From assembly GCA_011390465.1 (NCBI GenBank), contig JAABSH010000013.1:1-64000 (forward strand): a stretch of 64,000 nucleotides of DNA, written 5' to 3'. This stretch comes from Desulfobacteraceae bacterium. Its GTDB lineage: Bacteria > Desulfobacterota > Desulfobacteria > Desulfobacterales > Desulfosalsimonadaceae. Position 1 is the stretch's first letter. Each line of letters opens with the position of its first letter. Both the position numbers and the translations under genes were made by a program. The notes under the pieces are model-generated. The model was not told the DNA's origin, searched no databases, and saw only the letters and a list, made by a program, of their open reading frames with translations. Positions 27,252-36,727 of this stretch are shown here, one piece after another.

Positions 27252-28784
27252 ATGCCGGACATTTCGCAATCCATTCCACCCCGCCCCCAGTGGCGAACGG
27301 GCATCGGCTTTCTGCTGGCCGCCATTGGTTCTGCCGTGGGACTTGGCAATATCTGGCGGTTTCCGTATATTGCCTATAAAAACGGGGGCGGTGCATTTCT
27401 AATCCCCTATTTAACGGCCCTCATCACTGCGGGCATTCCCATTCTGCTGCTCGAATTTGCCCTGGGCCACCAGAAAAAAGCATCCGCGCCCAAGGCGTTT
27501 GCCCTGATTCACGAGAGGTGGGAATGGATCGGCTGGTGGTCTGTGATTTTTATCATGTTCGGCATTATGGCCTATTACACCGTGGTCATCGGCTGGTGTT
27601 TCAATTATCTCTGTTTTTCTTTCACCCAGGCCTGGGGCAGTGATCCCAACACTTATTTTTTCAAAGAATTTTTACATACGTCATCCGGGGTATGGGATCT
27701 TCAGGGCCTCAACCTCCGGGTGCTGGGGGCCGTGGCCCTGATCTGGGCCGTCAACTGGGCCATTACCTGGAAAGGCCTGGAAAACGGCATTGAACGGGCG
27801 GTAAAATTCATGATGCCGGTCCTGTTTGGCATCACCGTGATCATCGTGGTCTGGTCCGTATTTCTGGAAGGGGCTGCAGACGGCATCCGGCTGTATCTGA
27901 CACCGGATTTTTCAAAAATTGCCAATGTGGATGTCTGGGTGGCGGCTTACGGCCAGATTTTTTTCACCCTGTCTCTGGGATTTGGCATCATGATCGCATA
28001 TGCCTCCTATCTTCCCCAGGATGCCAATATTTTAAAAAACAGCGTAATTGTGGCTGCGACCAACAGTTTCTATGAAATATTCGCCGGCTTCGGGGTGTTT
28101 GCGGTGCTGGGATACATGGCGTTCAAACAAAGTCTGCCCATCCAGGAAACCGTTACCTCGGGCATTGGTCTCGCCTTTGTGGCCTATCCCAAGGCCATTT
28201 CCATGCTGCCTTTTGGCACGGTGTTCGGCGTTCTGTTCTTTTTTCTGCTCTGCATTGCCGGCATTTCCTCTTCGATCTCGATTATAGAAGCTTTCACCGC
28301 GGCCCTCTCCGACAAGTTCGGCCTGAAACGCCGCCAAATGGTCAGTCTGCTGTGCGCCTTCGGGTTTGCCGAATCCATTCTTTTCACCACAGACGCCGGG
28401 CTGTACTGGCTGGATATTGTGGATCATTTTATCAATCACTACGGGTTGATTTCCGTGGGAATTTTTGAAGCACTGGTGGTGGGATGGCTATTCAAGACAG
28501 AAACCTTGAAAATGCACATCATGGAGCGAATGACACCCGCAAAAAACAAAACAGTCCTTCGCCGGGCGATTTTAAATATCTGGGTTTTCTGCATCCGGTG
28601 CATTACCCCGGCCGCCCTTGGCATTGCCATAATCAACAGCCTAATTACCGAATTCTCCGCCCCCTATGAAGGATATCCAGTCTCCGGCATCATTGTCTTA
28701 GGCGTCGGCTGGCTTCTGGTCACCCATATCGCGGCAATGGGGGTTTCCCGGCTGCCATGGAAAAACCGGCAAGAGCAGGAATAA
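27252..28784 (+). CDS. Sodium-dependent transporter (NSS/SNF family)
   Basis: 510 residues with about 12 membrane helices. The N-terminal signature FLLAAIGSAVGLGNIWRFPY and GGGAFLIPY form the Na+/substrate site of the LeuT-like family. The substrate is probably an amino acid or amine but cannot be named. ATG 27252 is preferred over GTG 27231 because AAAGGA lies at the right distance before it. Monocistronic, followed by a repeat. Confidence 0.9.
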   Translation: MPDISQSIPPRPQWRTGIGFLLAAIGSAVGLGNIWRFPYIAYKNGGGAFLIPYLTALITAGIPILLLEFALGHQKKASAPKAFALIHERWEWIGWWSVIFIMFGIMAYYTVVIGWCFNYLCFSFTQAWGSDPNTYFFKEFLHTSSGVWDLQGLNLRVLGAVALIWAVNWAITWKGLENGIERAVKFMMPVLFGITVIIVVWSVFLEGAADGIRLYLTPDFSKIANVDVWVAAYGQIFFTLSLGFGIMIAYASYLPQDANILKNSVIVAATNSFYEIFAGFGVFAVLGYMAFKQSLPIQETVTSGIGLAFVAYPKAISMLPFGTVFGVLFFFLLCIAGISSSISIIEAFTAALSDKFGLKRRQMVSLLCAFGFAESILFTTDAGLYWLDIVDHFINHYGLISVGIFEALVVGWLFKTETLKMHIMERMTPAKNKTVLRRAILNIWVFCIRCITPAALGIAIINSLITEFSAPYEGYPVSGIIVLGVGWLLVTHIAAMGVSRLPWKNRQEQE

Positions 28785-28811
28785 TTTTACATTGCCGGAA
28801 TGGCTGAATCA

Positions 28812-28880
28812 GCCGCAGATAAACGCAGACACACGCAGATATATAAAGATAATCCGCGTTTATCTGCGTGAATCTGCGGC
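28812..28880. repeat. CGCAGAT-type inverted repeat
   Basis: Left arm CCGCAGATAAACGCAGACAC, right arm CGCGTTTATCTGCGTGAATCTGCGG. Same design as the CTCTGTG repeats (short words repeated on each arm) but with a different word. Between convergent genes. Confidence 0.7.
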
Positions 28881-28916
28881 GAATGAAAAGGTGTTAGGCG
28901 CAAATAAGCAGAAAAT

Positions 28917-30176
28917 TCAAACCGGCATCACATACATCCATGCGAGCAGAATCACCAGGGAGGCAGCGGTTACCGGAAGACCGATTCGGGCGTGGTCTTT
29001 GAATGTGATGGTCACGTCAAAATTTTTCGCCTGTTCAACAACAATGAGGTTGGCAATGCTGCCGATCAGGATCAGGTTGCCGGCAAAAGTGCTGGAAACC
29101 GCCAGCACATACCACTGGGCAGGATTTACCGGATCGATAAACTGGATGAGCAGCAGCACGGCCGGCACATTGCTCACCAGGTTGCTCATAACCGTTGAAA
29201 CGCCGGTAAGCACAACCAGATTTTGGAAATTGATGCCGTATTGTCCCAAAAAATCCATGACCATTTCCGGGATGCCATACAGGACAATGCCCTGGATCAC
29301 CACAAACAGGGCGCAGAAAAGGGTGATCAGATGCCAGTCCACAAGGTCCAGAATGCTGCGGGACCGCAATTTTCGGCTGCACAAGAGAATTCCGGCAATG
29401 GCAATGGCGGAAAATTCCCGGGGAATGGATGTGAAAAACAACCCGCAGAGCACCGCAGCAGCCAGCAGCCCTTTTACACTCTGCCTTTGATTGAAATCCG
29501 GCCAGACATCCTCATTCGGCGAGGGTTCTGATGCACTGGCCGGTGGAATATCAAAACGGCGAGCGAGCGATTCCCTGCACAGGCGGCAAATGATCCCATA
29601 AGCGGCAATCAAAGACAAAACTGCCGGCGGGGCACACCATAGGAGAAATTTACCAAAATGGAGACTTCCCATCTGGCCGATCAGCATGTTCTGGGGGTTG
29701 CCGATAATGATGGCGGCAGAGCCGATATTGCTGGCAGCGGCAAGCCCGAGCAGAAACGGCACCGGATTTCTGCGGGCGGACCGAACCGTCAAAAGCATCA
29801 CCGGTGTAAAGGCAAGACACACAATATCATTTGCCAGCACAGCGGACAACACCGCGGAAAGCATCATGGTGATCATTAAAAACACCCGGGGCCGGGAAAG
29901 ACTGGCCGTGCTTTTCAGCACCACCCAGGTATAAAAGCCTCCCAGCCGAAGCTGGGCCGATACGATCATCAGCGCATAGAGCAGCAGAATCGTGGGGACA
30001 TTGATGGCCTGGACAGACTGGTCCAGGGAAACGACCCCGGAAATCACCATGGCAATGGCCCCGAGCAGGGCAATGCCGGTCCGGTCCAGCATGAGGCCGG
30101 GAATGCGGCCAAGGGCCACACCAATGTATGTGATGATAAAGATGATCGCGGCGGTGGTCACAGCAAAAGCAGACAT
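28917..30176 (-). CDS. SLC13/ArsB-superfamily ion permease
   Basis: 419 residues with 10-12 membrane helices. Two repeated halves carry family landmarks: VLANDIVCLAFTPVMLL and IGNPQNMLIG in the first, VSNVPAVLLLIQ and IGSIANLIVVEQA in the second. The family includes Na+-coupled dicarboxylate/sulfate carriers, ArsB and NhaD; substrate unknown. It follows the pldA-like gene on the same strand with a 9-bp gap, so the two are likely co-transcribed. Confidence 0.82.
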   Translation of the reverse strand: MSAFAVTTAAIIFIITYIGVALGRIPGLMLDRTGIALLGAIAMVISGVVSLDQSVQAINVPTILLLYALMIVSAQLRLGGFYTWVVLKSTASLSRPRVFLMITMMLSAVLSAVLANDIVCLAFTPVMLLTVRSARRNPVPFLLGLAAASNIGSAAIIIGNPQNMLIGQMGSLHFGKFLLWCAPPAVLSLIAAYGIICRLCRESLARRFDIPPASASEPSPNEDVWPDFNQRQSVKGLLAAAVLCGLFFTSIPREFSAIAIAGILLCSRKLRSRSILDLVDWHLITLFCALFVVIQGIVLYGIPEMVMDFLGQYGINFQNLVVLTGVSTVMSNLVSNVPAVLLLIQFIDPVNPAQWYVLAVSSTFAGNLILIGSIANLIVVEQAKNFDVTITFKDHARIGLPVTAASLVILLAWMYVMPV

Positions 30177-30185
30177 TAAAGGATT

Positions 30186-31082
30186 TTATCTGACAATGGA
30201 AAAGCCGATCCGAAAGGCCCGGGTGCGTTCCTGATAATTGATCAGGTTTTCCGCCAGCGCATTGACATACTGAATCTGGAGATACAAATCAATATTCTCC
30301 AATAAATTGTTCAGCGGATAGGTCATGCCCAGCTCCACGGAACTTCCCTTGCCTGCATGGCGAAAAAGGGATCTGAAAACAAGGCCATCTGCTTTTCCTG
30401 CTTTTATCTCCAGGTCGAAATACCCCCTGTAGTCGGATAAATCCGGATTGGTCTTGTCATCATTTCTCACGTAGGTCCAGATTCTCGGCGCAACCTGAAC
30501 CCCCAGCTCATTTTTCTTGTTAAAAAAAATGATCAGCGGTTTTACGTAAAAATAATTGGTGCTCCGGGAAAGGTCTCCATCCTGGCCGTTGGACTCATGC
30601 TGATACCCGGTCTGAAAAAAAACTTCCGCAAACCTGCAACATTTTTTCACAAGATTGGGAGAAAGAAAAAAAACCTCCGGCATATAGCTGCTGTCTTCGA
30701 ACGGCTCGGATTTCGCTTCCAGATCCCAGAACGAGGTCTGAGTGTAGGCGATATGAAATCCCCGAATCCAGTGATGTCTTTTCACCAGAGACAGCCCGGG
30801 GCTTAAAAACCGGTACCGAAAGCTGAATTGAAACCGGGTTTCCGATGGATCCGCGCCCACCAGAAAATAGATGGGCTTATAGGCGGAAATGTTTTCCAGA
30901 TAAGGCTGATAAAGGGAAAGTAAAGAATCCAGGGGTTGGGACGCCGGGCGGGTGTCTGTTTCAGACGCTGTCACAGAGGCCTCATCCGCCGGCAAGACGT
31001 CCCCGGCAATGACAGTTGCCGGTATCACTGCCCGGAAAAAAACACCGACGACAATCCAAAAAAAAACTGCGAAACGATTCAC
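30186..31082 (-). CDS. pldA: Outer-membrane phospholipase A1 (OMPLA family)
   Basis: 298 residues from a GTG at 31082. This start gives a normal signal peptide (VNRFAVFFWIVVGVFF..) with AGGA about 8 bases upstream; a TTG at 31157 would add 25 residues and bury the signal peptide. The OMPLA active site is visible as YQHESNGQDGDLSRS (H162, S164 from this start), with the downstream Asn candidate in RSTNYFYVKP. The rest alternates like a beta-barrel. It hydrolyses phospholipid acyl chains in the outer membrane when lipid asymmetry is lost. Confidence 0.82.
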   Translation of the reverse strand: MNRFAVFFWIVVGVFFRAVIPATVIAGDVLPADEASVTASETDTRPASQPLDSLLSLYQPYLENISAYKPIYFLVGADPSETRFQFSFRYRFLSPGLSLVKRHHWIRGFHIAYTQTSFWDLEAKSEPFEDSSYMPEVFFLSPNLVKKCCRFAEVFFQTGYQHESNGQDGDLSRSTNYFYVKPLIIFFNKKNELGVQVAPRIWTYVRNDDKTNPDLSDYRGYFDLEIKAGKADGLVFRSLFRHAGKGSSVELGMTYPLNNLLENIDLYLQIQYVNALAENLINYQERTRAFRIGFSIVR

Positions 31083-31181
31083 AAAATATCCTGACAAGGG
31101 TTGAGGTATTGGAAAATATTTATGGTAGTCTATAACAGAAAGCGTGCTTGATTTCAATCCGCGTCTTCTTTATTATTTAAA

Positions 31182-31212
31182 GGGTTTCAGGTTTCAGGTT
31201 TCAGGTTGCAGG
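31182..31212. repeat. TTTCAGG heptamer repeat (4 units)
   Basis: Three TTTCAGG units and one TTGCAGG unit end exactly where the 125-bp element begins. The same TTTCAGGTTGCAGG word also borders the copy at 47697-47821. Confidence 0.8.
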
Positions 31213-31213
31213 T

Positions 31214-31338
31214 CAATGTCGTTAACTTAAGAGGTTTTAATGTAGGGGAGGGGTTTACCCCCTCCCGCGAAAAAGGCGACCCATGCCGGGAGGGGATAAA
31301 CCCCTCCCCTACGCATATCGCCTAAGTTAATGACATTG
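31214..31338. mobile_element. MITE-like 125-bp element, copy 2 (complete)
   Basis: Terminal inverted repeats CAATGTCGTTAACTTAAG and CTAAGTTAATGACATTG bound a long internal hairpin (GTAGGGGAGGGGTTTACCCC against its near complement). It is the same length as the inverted copy at 47697-47821 and nearly identical to it. It encodes nothing and would need a transposase in trans. Confidence 0.8.
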
Positions 31339-31415
31339 GATTTCAGGCTGCACCAATTGGCGCAAATGATGGCGCAACAGGTCTTGCAGCCTCACAATAG
31401 AAAGAAAGGAGCACA

Positions 31416-32669
31416 ATGCCTTCGTCTTCATCTCCGGATGAATCTGCCGGCCGGTTTACCATGGAATGGATTTCCACCAACGATTTTACCCTGCCGGCCG
31501 GCACCATTCAGACGACCTTTAAAACGCGGTTTTTGTCGTTTTTAAAATCCGGCCGGGCTTCCAAAAGCATGGATGACACCCTGAAACCGGAATCCCTGGA
31601 ATCCCTTCCCCTGGAATTTCTGGATCACCTGGCCCCGACCCCGGACTGGAAAGACGAGGCCCTGAGCCTTGATGAAAAGCTGCTGCCGTGGTGTGAATCG
31701 CCGGGAAACAATTTTGTGCTGATCTTAAACGTACCCTGCAGTGGAAACGCGACAGTGCTTAAATACTGGGCAGCGGAACACGGTTATCGCATCATTGATC
31801 CGCCAAACCCCCGAGACCTTCTGAAACCGGACGAAAAATGGTTTGCGCAATTTGAAAACCCGGACACCATCTGGGTGCTGCCGGCCCTGGAAGAGTGCTG
31901 GCTCCGGCACGAATCCGGTCTCTGGCTGGTGCGGCAGTTTTTCCGGCGGCTGCTTTCCGGGCAGCTCGGGCCGGGAGTTCTGGGATGCGGGAGCTGGGCC
32001 TGGGCCTTTTTCCGCCATGCCCTGGGCGTCTCCGCGCCGGTTTCCCTGACGGTGCGGCCCTTTGACGCGGAAACCCTTAGAAGCTGGTTCAGCGCCCTGG
32101 CCTTTAAAAAAAACCACCGAAAAATTCATTTCCTGCAGGCGGATAACGGCAACCTGGTATTGTCCTGCGGAGTTGAAAGCAGCAACAGCCAAAACCGGAA
32201 ACCAAGCCAAAAACCAGACCAGAAAACGGAACAAAGTTTTTTTTTAAAGGATCTTGCGGCATTCAGCTACGGGATTCCGGGTGTGGCAATGGCCTACTGG
32301 CGCGCCAGTCTTCAACTGGAACCCGACACCACCGAACCGGAGAATACCGGCAAAAACGCGGATCCGGTCCGCTCCACCATCTGGGTGAAGCCCTGGATGA
32401 ATGTTGAAAGACCCGGGCTGCCCAGCGCGATGAAACGGCATCACGCGTTTATTCTGCACAATCTGCTGCTGCACAACACCCTGGATATGGATACCCTGTC
32501 CAAGCTGCTCCCGGCGGGCCATCACCTTTTTGATCAATGTTTTTATGATCTCTCGGACAATGGGTTGATCTCATTTTCGGAAAATCAGTGGCAGGTGACG
32601 CCAAAAGGCTATCCCGTGGTGCGGGGATTTTTAAAAACCGAGGGCTTCCTCTCAGACGATTTCAGGTAG
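31416..32669 (+). CDS. Unrecognised protein upstream of mscS, degenerate-NTPase-like with C-terminal winged helix
   Basis: 417 residues, cytoplasmic (no signal peptide or membrane helix). I do not recognise the family. A segment near residue 100 (FVLILNVPCSGNATVLKYWA) has the shape of a beta-strand/P-loop/helix but lacks GxxxxGK[ST], and DTIWVLPALEECWLRHE could be a Walker-B-like strand. The C-terminal 85 residues (LHNLLLHNTLDMDTLSKLL through PVVRGFLKTEGF) look like a winged helix. AAAGGAGCACA precedes the ATG. It ends 4 bp before mscS, so the two are almost certainly one operon, suggesting a function tied to the channel or membrane stress. Confidence 0.75.
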   Translation: MPSSSSPDESAGRFTMEWISTNDFTLPAGTIQTTFKTRFLSFLKSGRASKSMDDTLKPESLESLPLEFLDHLAPTPDWKDEALSLDEKLLPWCESPGNNFVLILNVPCSGNATVLKYWAAEHGYRIIDPPNPRDLLKPDEKWFAQFENPDTIWVLPALEECWLRHESGLWLVRQFFRRLLSGQLGPGVLGCGSWAWAFFRHALGVSAPVSLTVRPFDAETLRSWFSALAFKKNHRKIHFLQADNGNLVLSCGVESSNSQNRKPSQKPDQKTEQSFFLKDLAAFSYGIPGVAMAYWRASLQLEPDTTEPENTGKNADPVRSTIWVKPWMNVERPGLPSAMKRHHAFILHNLLLHNTLDMDTLSKLLPAGHHLFDQCFYDLSDNGLISFSENQWQVTPKGYPVVRGFLKTEGFLSDDFR

Positions 32670-32673
32670 ATCA

Positions 32674-33480
32674 ATGACTGAAACAGAAAAAGTTTCAAAC
32701 ATTTTCAGCCAGTTAAATGAGACTACGATAACACAGGTCTTTGTTATCATTGCAGTGGCCATTGGGTTGATCGTTTTTTCGCAAAAGTTTTTCCGCTGGC
32801 TTTCGGAAAGGCTGTCCGGCCGGTATAAGCTCTATGCCCTTGCCTCTGTTCCGGTGCTCCGAATGATCATTATTATCCTGGCAGTGACCATGATCATCCC
32901 CCGGGTGGTGGAGCCCTCTTTTGAAAATCTGGTGGCTGTGATGGGGGCGGTGGGCCTGGCCCTGGGGTTCGCGTTCAAGGATTATATCAGCAGCCTGATC
33001 GCCGGGGTGGTGACCCTCTATGAAATTCCCTACCGGGTGGGAGACTGGATCGAAGTGGACGGCACCTATGGAGAAGTCCGGTCCATCAATATGCGGACCT
33101 TGGAAATCGTGACCCCGGACGATACAGTGGTGGTAATTCCCCACATCAAGCTGTGGGACCGGATGTTTTTCAATGCCAATGACGGCTCCCGAAACCTGCA
33201 GTGTGTGGCCGGGTTTTACCTCCATCCCGGTCATGACGGAAACCAGGTAAAAAACATCCTCATGGACGTGGCCCTGACCAGTCCGTTTCTAAAACTGGAA
33301 AATCCGGTAAAAGTGGTTGCCAAAGAGGAAATTCAGGGCACTTATTACCGCATCCGGGCCTATCCGGTATATCCGGGAGATCAGTTTGAATTTATAACGG
33401 ATTTGACACTGAGAGGAAAATCCGCGCTCCTGGCCGCGGAAGTTAAATTCGCGTATTTTCCGTTTCAAAGCAACGGGTAA
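32674..33480 (+). CDS. mscS: MscS-family mechanosensitive channel
   Basis: 268 residues, a minimal MscS. Three N-terminal helices, then the pore helix and beta domain: VMGAVGLALGFAFKDYISSLIAGV is the conserved TM3 region, and YRVGDWIEVDGTYGEVRSINMRT is the cytoplasmic beta domain. It opens on membrane tension to release solutes during hypo-osmotic shock. Downstream partner of the unrecognised gene before it. Confidence 0.9.
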   Translation: MTETEKVSNIFSQLNETTITQVFVIIAVAIGLIVFSQKFFRWLSERLSGRYKLYALASVPVLRMIIIILAVTMIIPRVVEPSFENLVAVMGAVGLALGFAFKDYISSLIAGVVTLYEIPYRVGDWIEVDGTYGEVRSINMRTLEIVTPDDTVVVIPHIKLWDRMFFNANDGSRNLQCVAGFYLHPGHDGNQVKNILMDVALTSPFLKLENPVKVVAKEEIQGTYYRIRAYPVYPGDQFEFITDLTLRGKSALLAAEVKFAYFPFQSNG

Positions 33481-33529
33481 AGCCAGCCCAACTGATCAAA
33501 TAAAACAAAATCACCGTGGCCGCAGCGTC

Positions 33530-34186
33530 TTATTTCAGCTCCCGAATCTTTTGAATGTCGTTTTCTTTGCCGATCATAATCAGAATATCACTGTCCTTCA
33601 CCATAAAATCCGCGTGCGGCACCATAACGAATTTTTCCGGCACCAGTTCCTTGACCGCGATAATGTTCACCTCATAGCGGTTGCGCAGGTTTAATTCTTT
33701 CAGCATTTTTCCGACAAACGAAGGCGGCGGGCTGACCTGGACAATGGTATACTCATCTTCAAACGGAAGAAATTCCAGAATATTGGGTTTGGTCAGACGC
33801 ATGGCCAGCCGGCTGGCCATATCCATTCCCGGCTGAATGATTTCACCGGCTCCGAGCTGACGAAGAATCTCACCGTGATCCTTGTCTTCGGCCTTGACAA
33901 CGATATTGTTGATCCCGAGTTTTTTTAAATAAAAACAGATCAGGATACTGGACTTGATGTTGGCGCCCGTGCTGATAATTACCGCGTCCATTTCCTCCAG
34001 GCCCAGCCCTTTCAGGGATTCGGCATCCGTGGCATCCTGCACAATGGCGGTGGTGACAAACGGGTCAATGGCCTGTATTTTTTCCTTGCTGCGATCAATG
34101 ACAATCACCTGATTTTTATTTTCAAAAAGGGCTTTTGCCAGGTAAAAACCAAAGTTTCCACAGCCAATAACGGCAAATCGTTTCAT
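33530..34186 (-). CDS. ktrA: Potassium uptake regulatory subunit (KtrA/TrkA type)
   Basis: 218 residues. The N-terminal RCK/TrkA-N Rossmann domain has GCGNFGFYLAKAL and the acidic end VIVIDRSKEK, and the C-terminal TrkA-C domain begins near residue 140. One RCK pair only, as in KtrA, not the doubled TrkA. It binds nucleotides in the cytoplasm and gates KtrB. It follows ktrB on the same strand after an 11-bp gap. Confidence 0.9.
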   Translation of the reverse strand: MKRFAVIGCGNFGFYLAKALFENKNQVIVIDRSKEKIQAIDPFVTTAIVQDATDAESLKGLGLEEMDAVIISTGANIKSSILICFYLKKLGINNIVVKAEDKDHGEILRQLGAGEIIQPGMDMASRLAMRLTKPNILEFLPFEDEYTIVQVSPPPSFVGKMLKELNLRNRYEVNIIAVKELVPEKFVMVPHADFMVKDSDILIMIGKENDIQKIRELK

Positions 34187-34197
34187 ATCACCTCTTT

Positions 34198-35568
34198 TTA
34201 TCCGATCATCATGTTTTCTTCCGCGTACTGAAGCCCTCTGGGCGATCCGCTGCCCGCAATAATATAAGTAAATGCGGGAACCCCTACCCTGCCGACGATC
34301 ATAAGCATCATGATCATTAGTTTGCCCGGCCCGGTCAGATTCGGGGTCACCCCCATGGAAAGACCGACCGTGGCAAAGGCTGAAACCGTTTCAAACAAAT
34401 AGCTTAAAAACTGGCGCTCCCCGCCCACCCGACTGCCGTGTTCAGGATCAAAAAGGAGAATCAGAAAAACCACAACGCAAATGGTAACAAGGGACAGTAC
34501 CAGGACCGTAACGCTTTTGGACACGGTTTCCTCGGAAAGGGTTTTCCGGAACAGATTAACGCACTTATACCGCCACAGCCGGCTCCAGGAAAATGCGGCC
34601 AGTACCGCCAGGGTGGTGGTTTTGATCCCGCCGCCGCAGGACCCGGGAGAGGCGCCCACCAGCATGAGAAACATCATGAATAGTAACACCGCTGTATTCA
34701 GAGAAGCAATATCAAGGGTATTGAATCCGGCCGTCCGGCAGGTCACGGATTGAAAAACCGCGGCCATCAGACCGCGCCAGAATCCCATCTCCGGTATGAG
34801 TTCCCGTTCCGCTGCCAGAATCACCAATGCCCCGGCCAGAATCAGGATCGCGCTGGTGGTCATGACCACTTTGGACTGAAGGGACAGCCGGCCTTTGGTT
34901 TTTCGTCGGCAACGCTCATAAACCTCGTAAACCACAGGAAATCCGATGCCGCCGAATGTAATTAACAGCACAACAGCGGCATTAACGGTAAAAGACCCGT
35001 TTTCCTGCATCAAGCTGGTTTCAAACAGGGAAAACCCCGCATTGCAGAACGCGGAAACCGAATGAAAAACCGCGTTAAACGCCGCTTCAGGAAAGGGATA
35101 GTGCCGGCTCCAGTGCAAAAAAAGAACCAGGGCCCCTGCCAGCTCAAGGGTAATGGTAAATTTAAAGACCGACCAGATCAGGTTGTAAATGTCGGCCCGG
35201 GGGGTATGGGAAAATATCTCCTGCATGGCCATGCGCTGCTGAAACACTACTTTTTTGCCGATAATCTGGAAAAGGGCCACGGAAATGGTCATGATGCCCA
35301 ATCCGCCGATCTGGATCAAAAAAAGGATCACGCACTGGCCGAAAAAAGAAAAATACGTGCCCGTATCCACCACGATCAGTCCGGTAACGCAAACCGCTGA
35401 TGTTGCGGTAAACAATGCGTCGATAATACCCATATCCCCGCTGACCGCCGATACCGGCAGCATCAGCAGTGCGGCTCCGACTCCGATAGCGGCCAGAAAG
35501 CTCAGCAGAAGCAAAAACGTGGGATGGACCCGGTTTAAAATTTTATGTCTGCCTGGAATTATCTTCAC
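34198..35568 (-). CDS. ktrB: Potassium uptake channel subunit (KtrB/TrkH type)
   Basis: 456 residues, inner membrane. Four pore loops are visible with the selectivity-filter glycines: SAVCVTGLIVVDTG, SAFCNAGFSLF, TCRTAGFNTLDI and SAFATVGLSMGVTP. The length fits KtrB. Together with ktrA it imports K+, probably driven by Na+ or the membrane potential. The Na+ gradient could come from the Mrp system in the same window, though the genes are not adjacent. Confidence 0.92.
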   Translation of the reverse strand: MKIIPGRHKILNRVHPTFLLLLSFLAAIGVGAALLMLPVSAVSGDMGIIDALFTATSAVCVTGLIVVDTGTYFSFFGQCVILFLIQIGGLGIMTISVALFQIIGKKVVFQQRMAMQEIFSHTPRADIYNLIWSVFKFTITLELAGALVLFLHWSRHYPFPEAAFNAVFHSVSAFCNAGFSLFETSLMQENGSFTVNAAVVLLITFGGIGFPVVYEVYERCRRKTKGRLSLQSKVVMTTSAILILAGALVILAAERELIPEMGFWRGLMAAVFQSVTCRTAGFNTLDIASLNTAVLLFMMFLMLVGASPGSCGGGIKTTTLAVLAAFSWSRLWRYKCVNLFRKTLSEETVSKSVTVLVLSLVTICVVVFLILLFDPEHGSRVGGERQFLSYLFETVSAFATVGLSMGVTPNLTGPGKLMIMMLMIVGRVGVPAFTYIIAGSGSPRGLQYAEENMMIG

Positions 35569-35604
35569 GGCGCCACCGGCAATGTGGGGGAAAATGATAA
35601 CTGA

Positions 35605-36627
35605 CTATTTATCGTAATACCCGCGGTACCACTCTATAAATTTTTCAATGCCGGTTTCAATGGGGGTTTCCGGCTTAAATCCCACGGCATTGTACAAATC
35701 ATCAATATTGGCAAAGGTGGCGGCCACATCCCCGGGCTGGAGGTCCATAAACTCTTTTTTTGCTTCTTTGCCCAGGGCGTTTTCAATGGCCTGGATAAAC
35801 CGGGTCAGTTCCACGGGATTGTTGTTTCCGATATTGAAAAGCCGGTAAGGTTTGTACGATGTACCAGGGTCCGGCGCGTCTCCGGACCACGCCGGATTGG
35901 GCCGGGGTACCGCGCGGATCACCCGAACCACGCCTTCCACAATATCATCAACATAGGTAAAATCCCGCAGCATTTTGCCGTGGTTGAACACCTGGATGGG
36001 GTTGTCTTCCAAAATGGCTTTGGTAAACAGAAAAAGCGCCATGTCCGGCCGACCCCAGGGACCGTAGACCGTGAAAAATCGAAGACCGGTGCACGGCAGA
36101 TCATAAAGATGACTGTAGGTATGGGCCATGAGTTCATTGGATTTTTTTGTGGCCGCATACAGGGACACGGGATGATCCACATTGTCATGCACGGAAAAGG
36201 GCATGCGGGTGTTGGCCCCGTAAACCGAGCTGGAAGAGGCGAATACCAGATGCCGGATCCCGTGATGGCGGCAGCATTCCAGAAGGTTGACAAATCCCAC
36301 CAGGTTGGACTGAACATAGGCGTGGGGATTAACCAGGGAATACCGGACCCCGGCCTGGGCCGCCAGATTTACCGCCACCTCCACAGGGTGATCGGTAAAA
36401 ATCGCGGAAAGCCCGTCAAGATCAGCCAGGTCGGTCTGAAAAAAAGAAAATGCCGGGGATTTTTCAAGAATGGCCAGGCGGTTTTTTTTAAGCTGAACAT
36501 CATAATAATCATTTAGATTATCCACCCCCAGAACGGTGCAGCCGTCCGCCAGCAGCCGTTTTGCCAGATGAAACCCGATAAACCCGGCCGCACCGGTGAT
36601 CAGGATATTTTTAAATTCAGAAGTCAT
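35605..36627 (-). CDS. UDP-glucuronate 4-epimerase-like SDR
   Basis: 340 residues of the extended SDR family. NAD-binding [16 protein letters not shown], catalytic YAATKKSNE, and SSSSVYG before it. [19 protein letters not shown] and [19 protein letters not shown] are typical of UDP-glucuronate 4-epimerases. It converts UDP-GlcA and UDP-GalA for cell-surface polysaccharide. Related in theme to the nucleotide-sugar dehydrogenase at 52583-53875 but 16 kb away. Confidence 0.88.
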   Translation of the reverse strand: MTSEFKNILITGAAGFIGFHLAKRLLADGCTVLGVDNLNDYYDVQLKKNRLAILEKSPAFSFFQTDLADLDGLSAIFTDHPVEVAVNLAAQAGVRYSLVNPHAYVQSNLVGFVNLLECCRHHGIRHLVFASSSSVYGANTRMPFSVHDNVDHPVSLYAATKKSNELMAHTYSHLYDLPCTGLRFFTVYGPWGRPDMALFLFTKAILEDNPIQVFNHGKMLRDFTYVDDIVEGVVRVIRAVPRPNPAWSGDAPDPGTSYKPYRLFNIGNNNPVELTRFIQAIENALGKEAKKEFMDLQPGDVAATFANIDDLYNAVGFKPETPIETGIEKFIEWYRGYYDK

Positions 36628-36655
36628 GGTCTTTGTCTCGCTTGCATCGCTTTAT

Positions 36656-36707
36656 AGTTATCGGTATCTCTATCGAAATCGGGATCGAAATCGCGGGCAT
36701 GGCCCGC
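36656..36707. repeat. Hexamer repeat fragment plus GCGGGC hairpin
   Basis: TATCGAAATCGGGATCGAAATCG hexamers (36671-36694) followed by a perfect GCGGGC-ATG-GCCCGC stem (36693-36707). It lies in the 100-bp gap between pepA and the epimerase. A short third member of the hexamer family. Confidence 0.65.
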
Positions 36708-36727
36708 TCTTACGGCCAAAAAAATCA

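Noticed and set aside
31083-31157. TTG at 31157 as the start of the phospholipase gene
   Set aside because: It adds 25 residues before a normal signal peptide; GTG 31082 has a better site.
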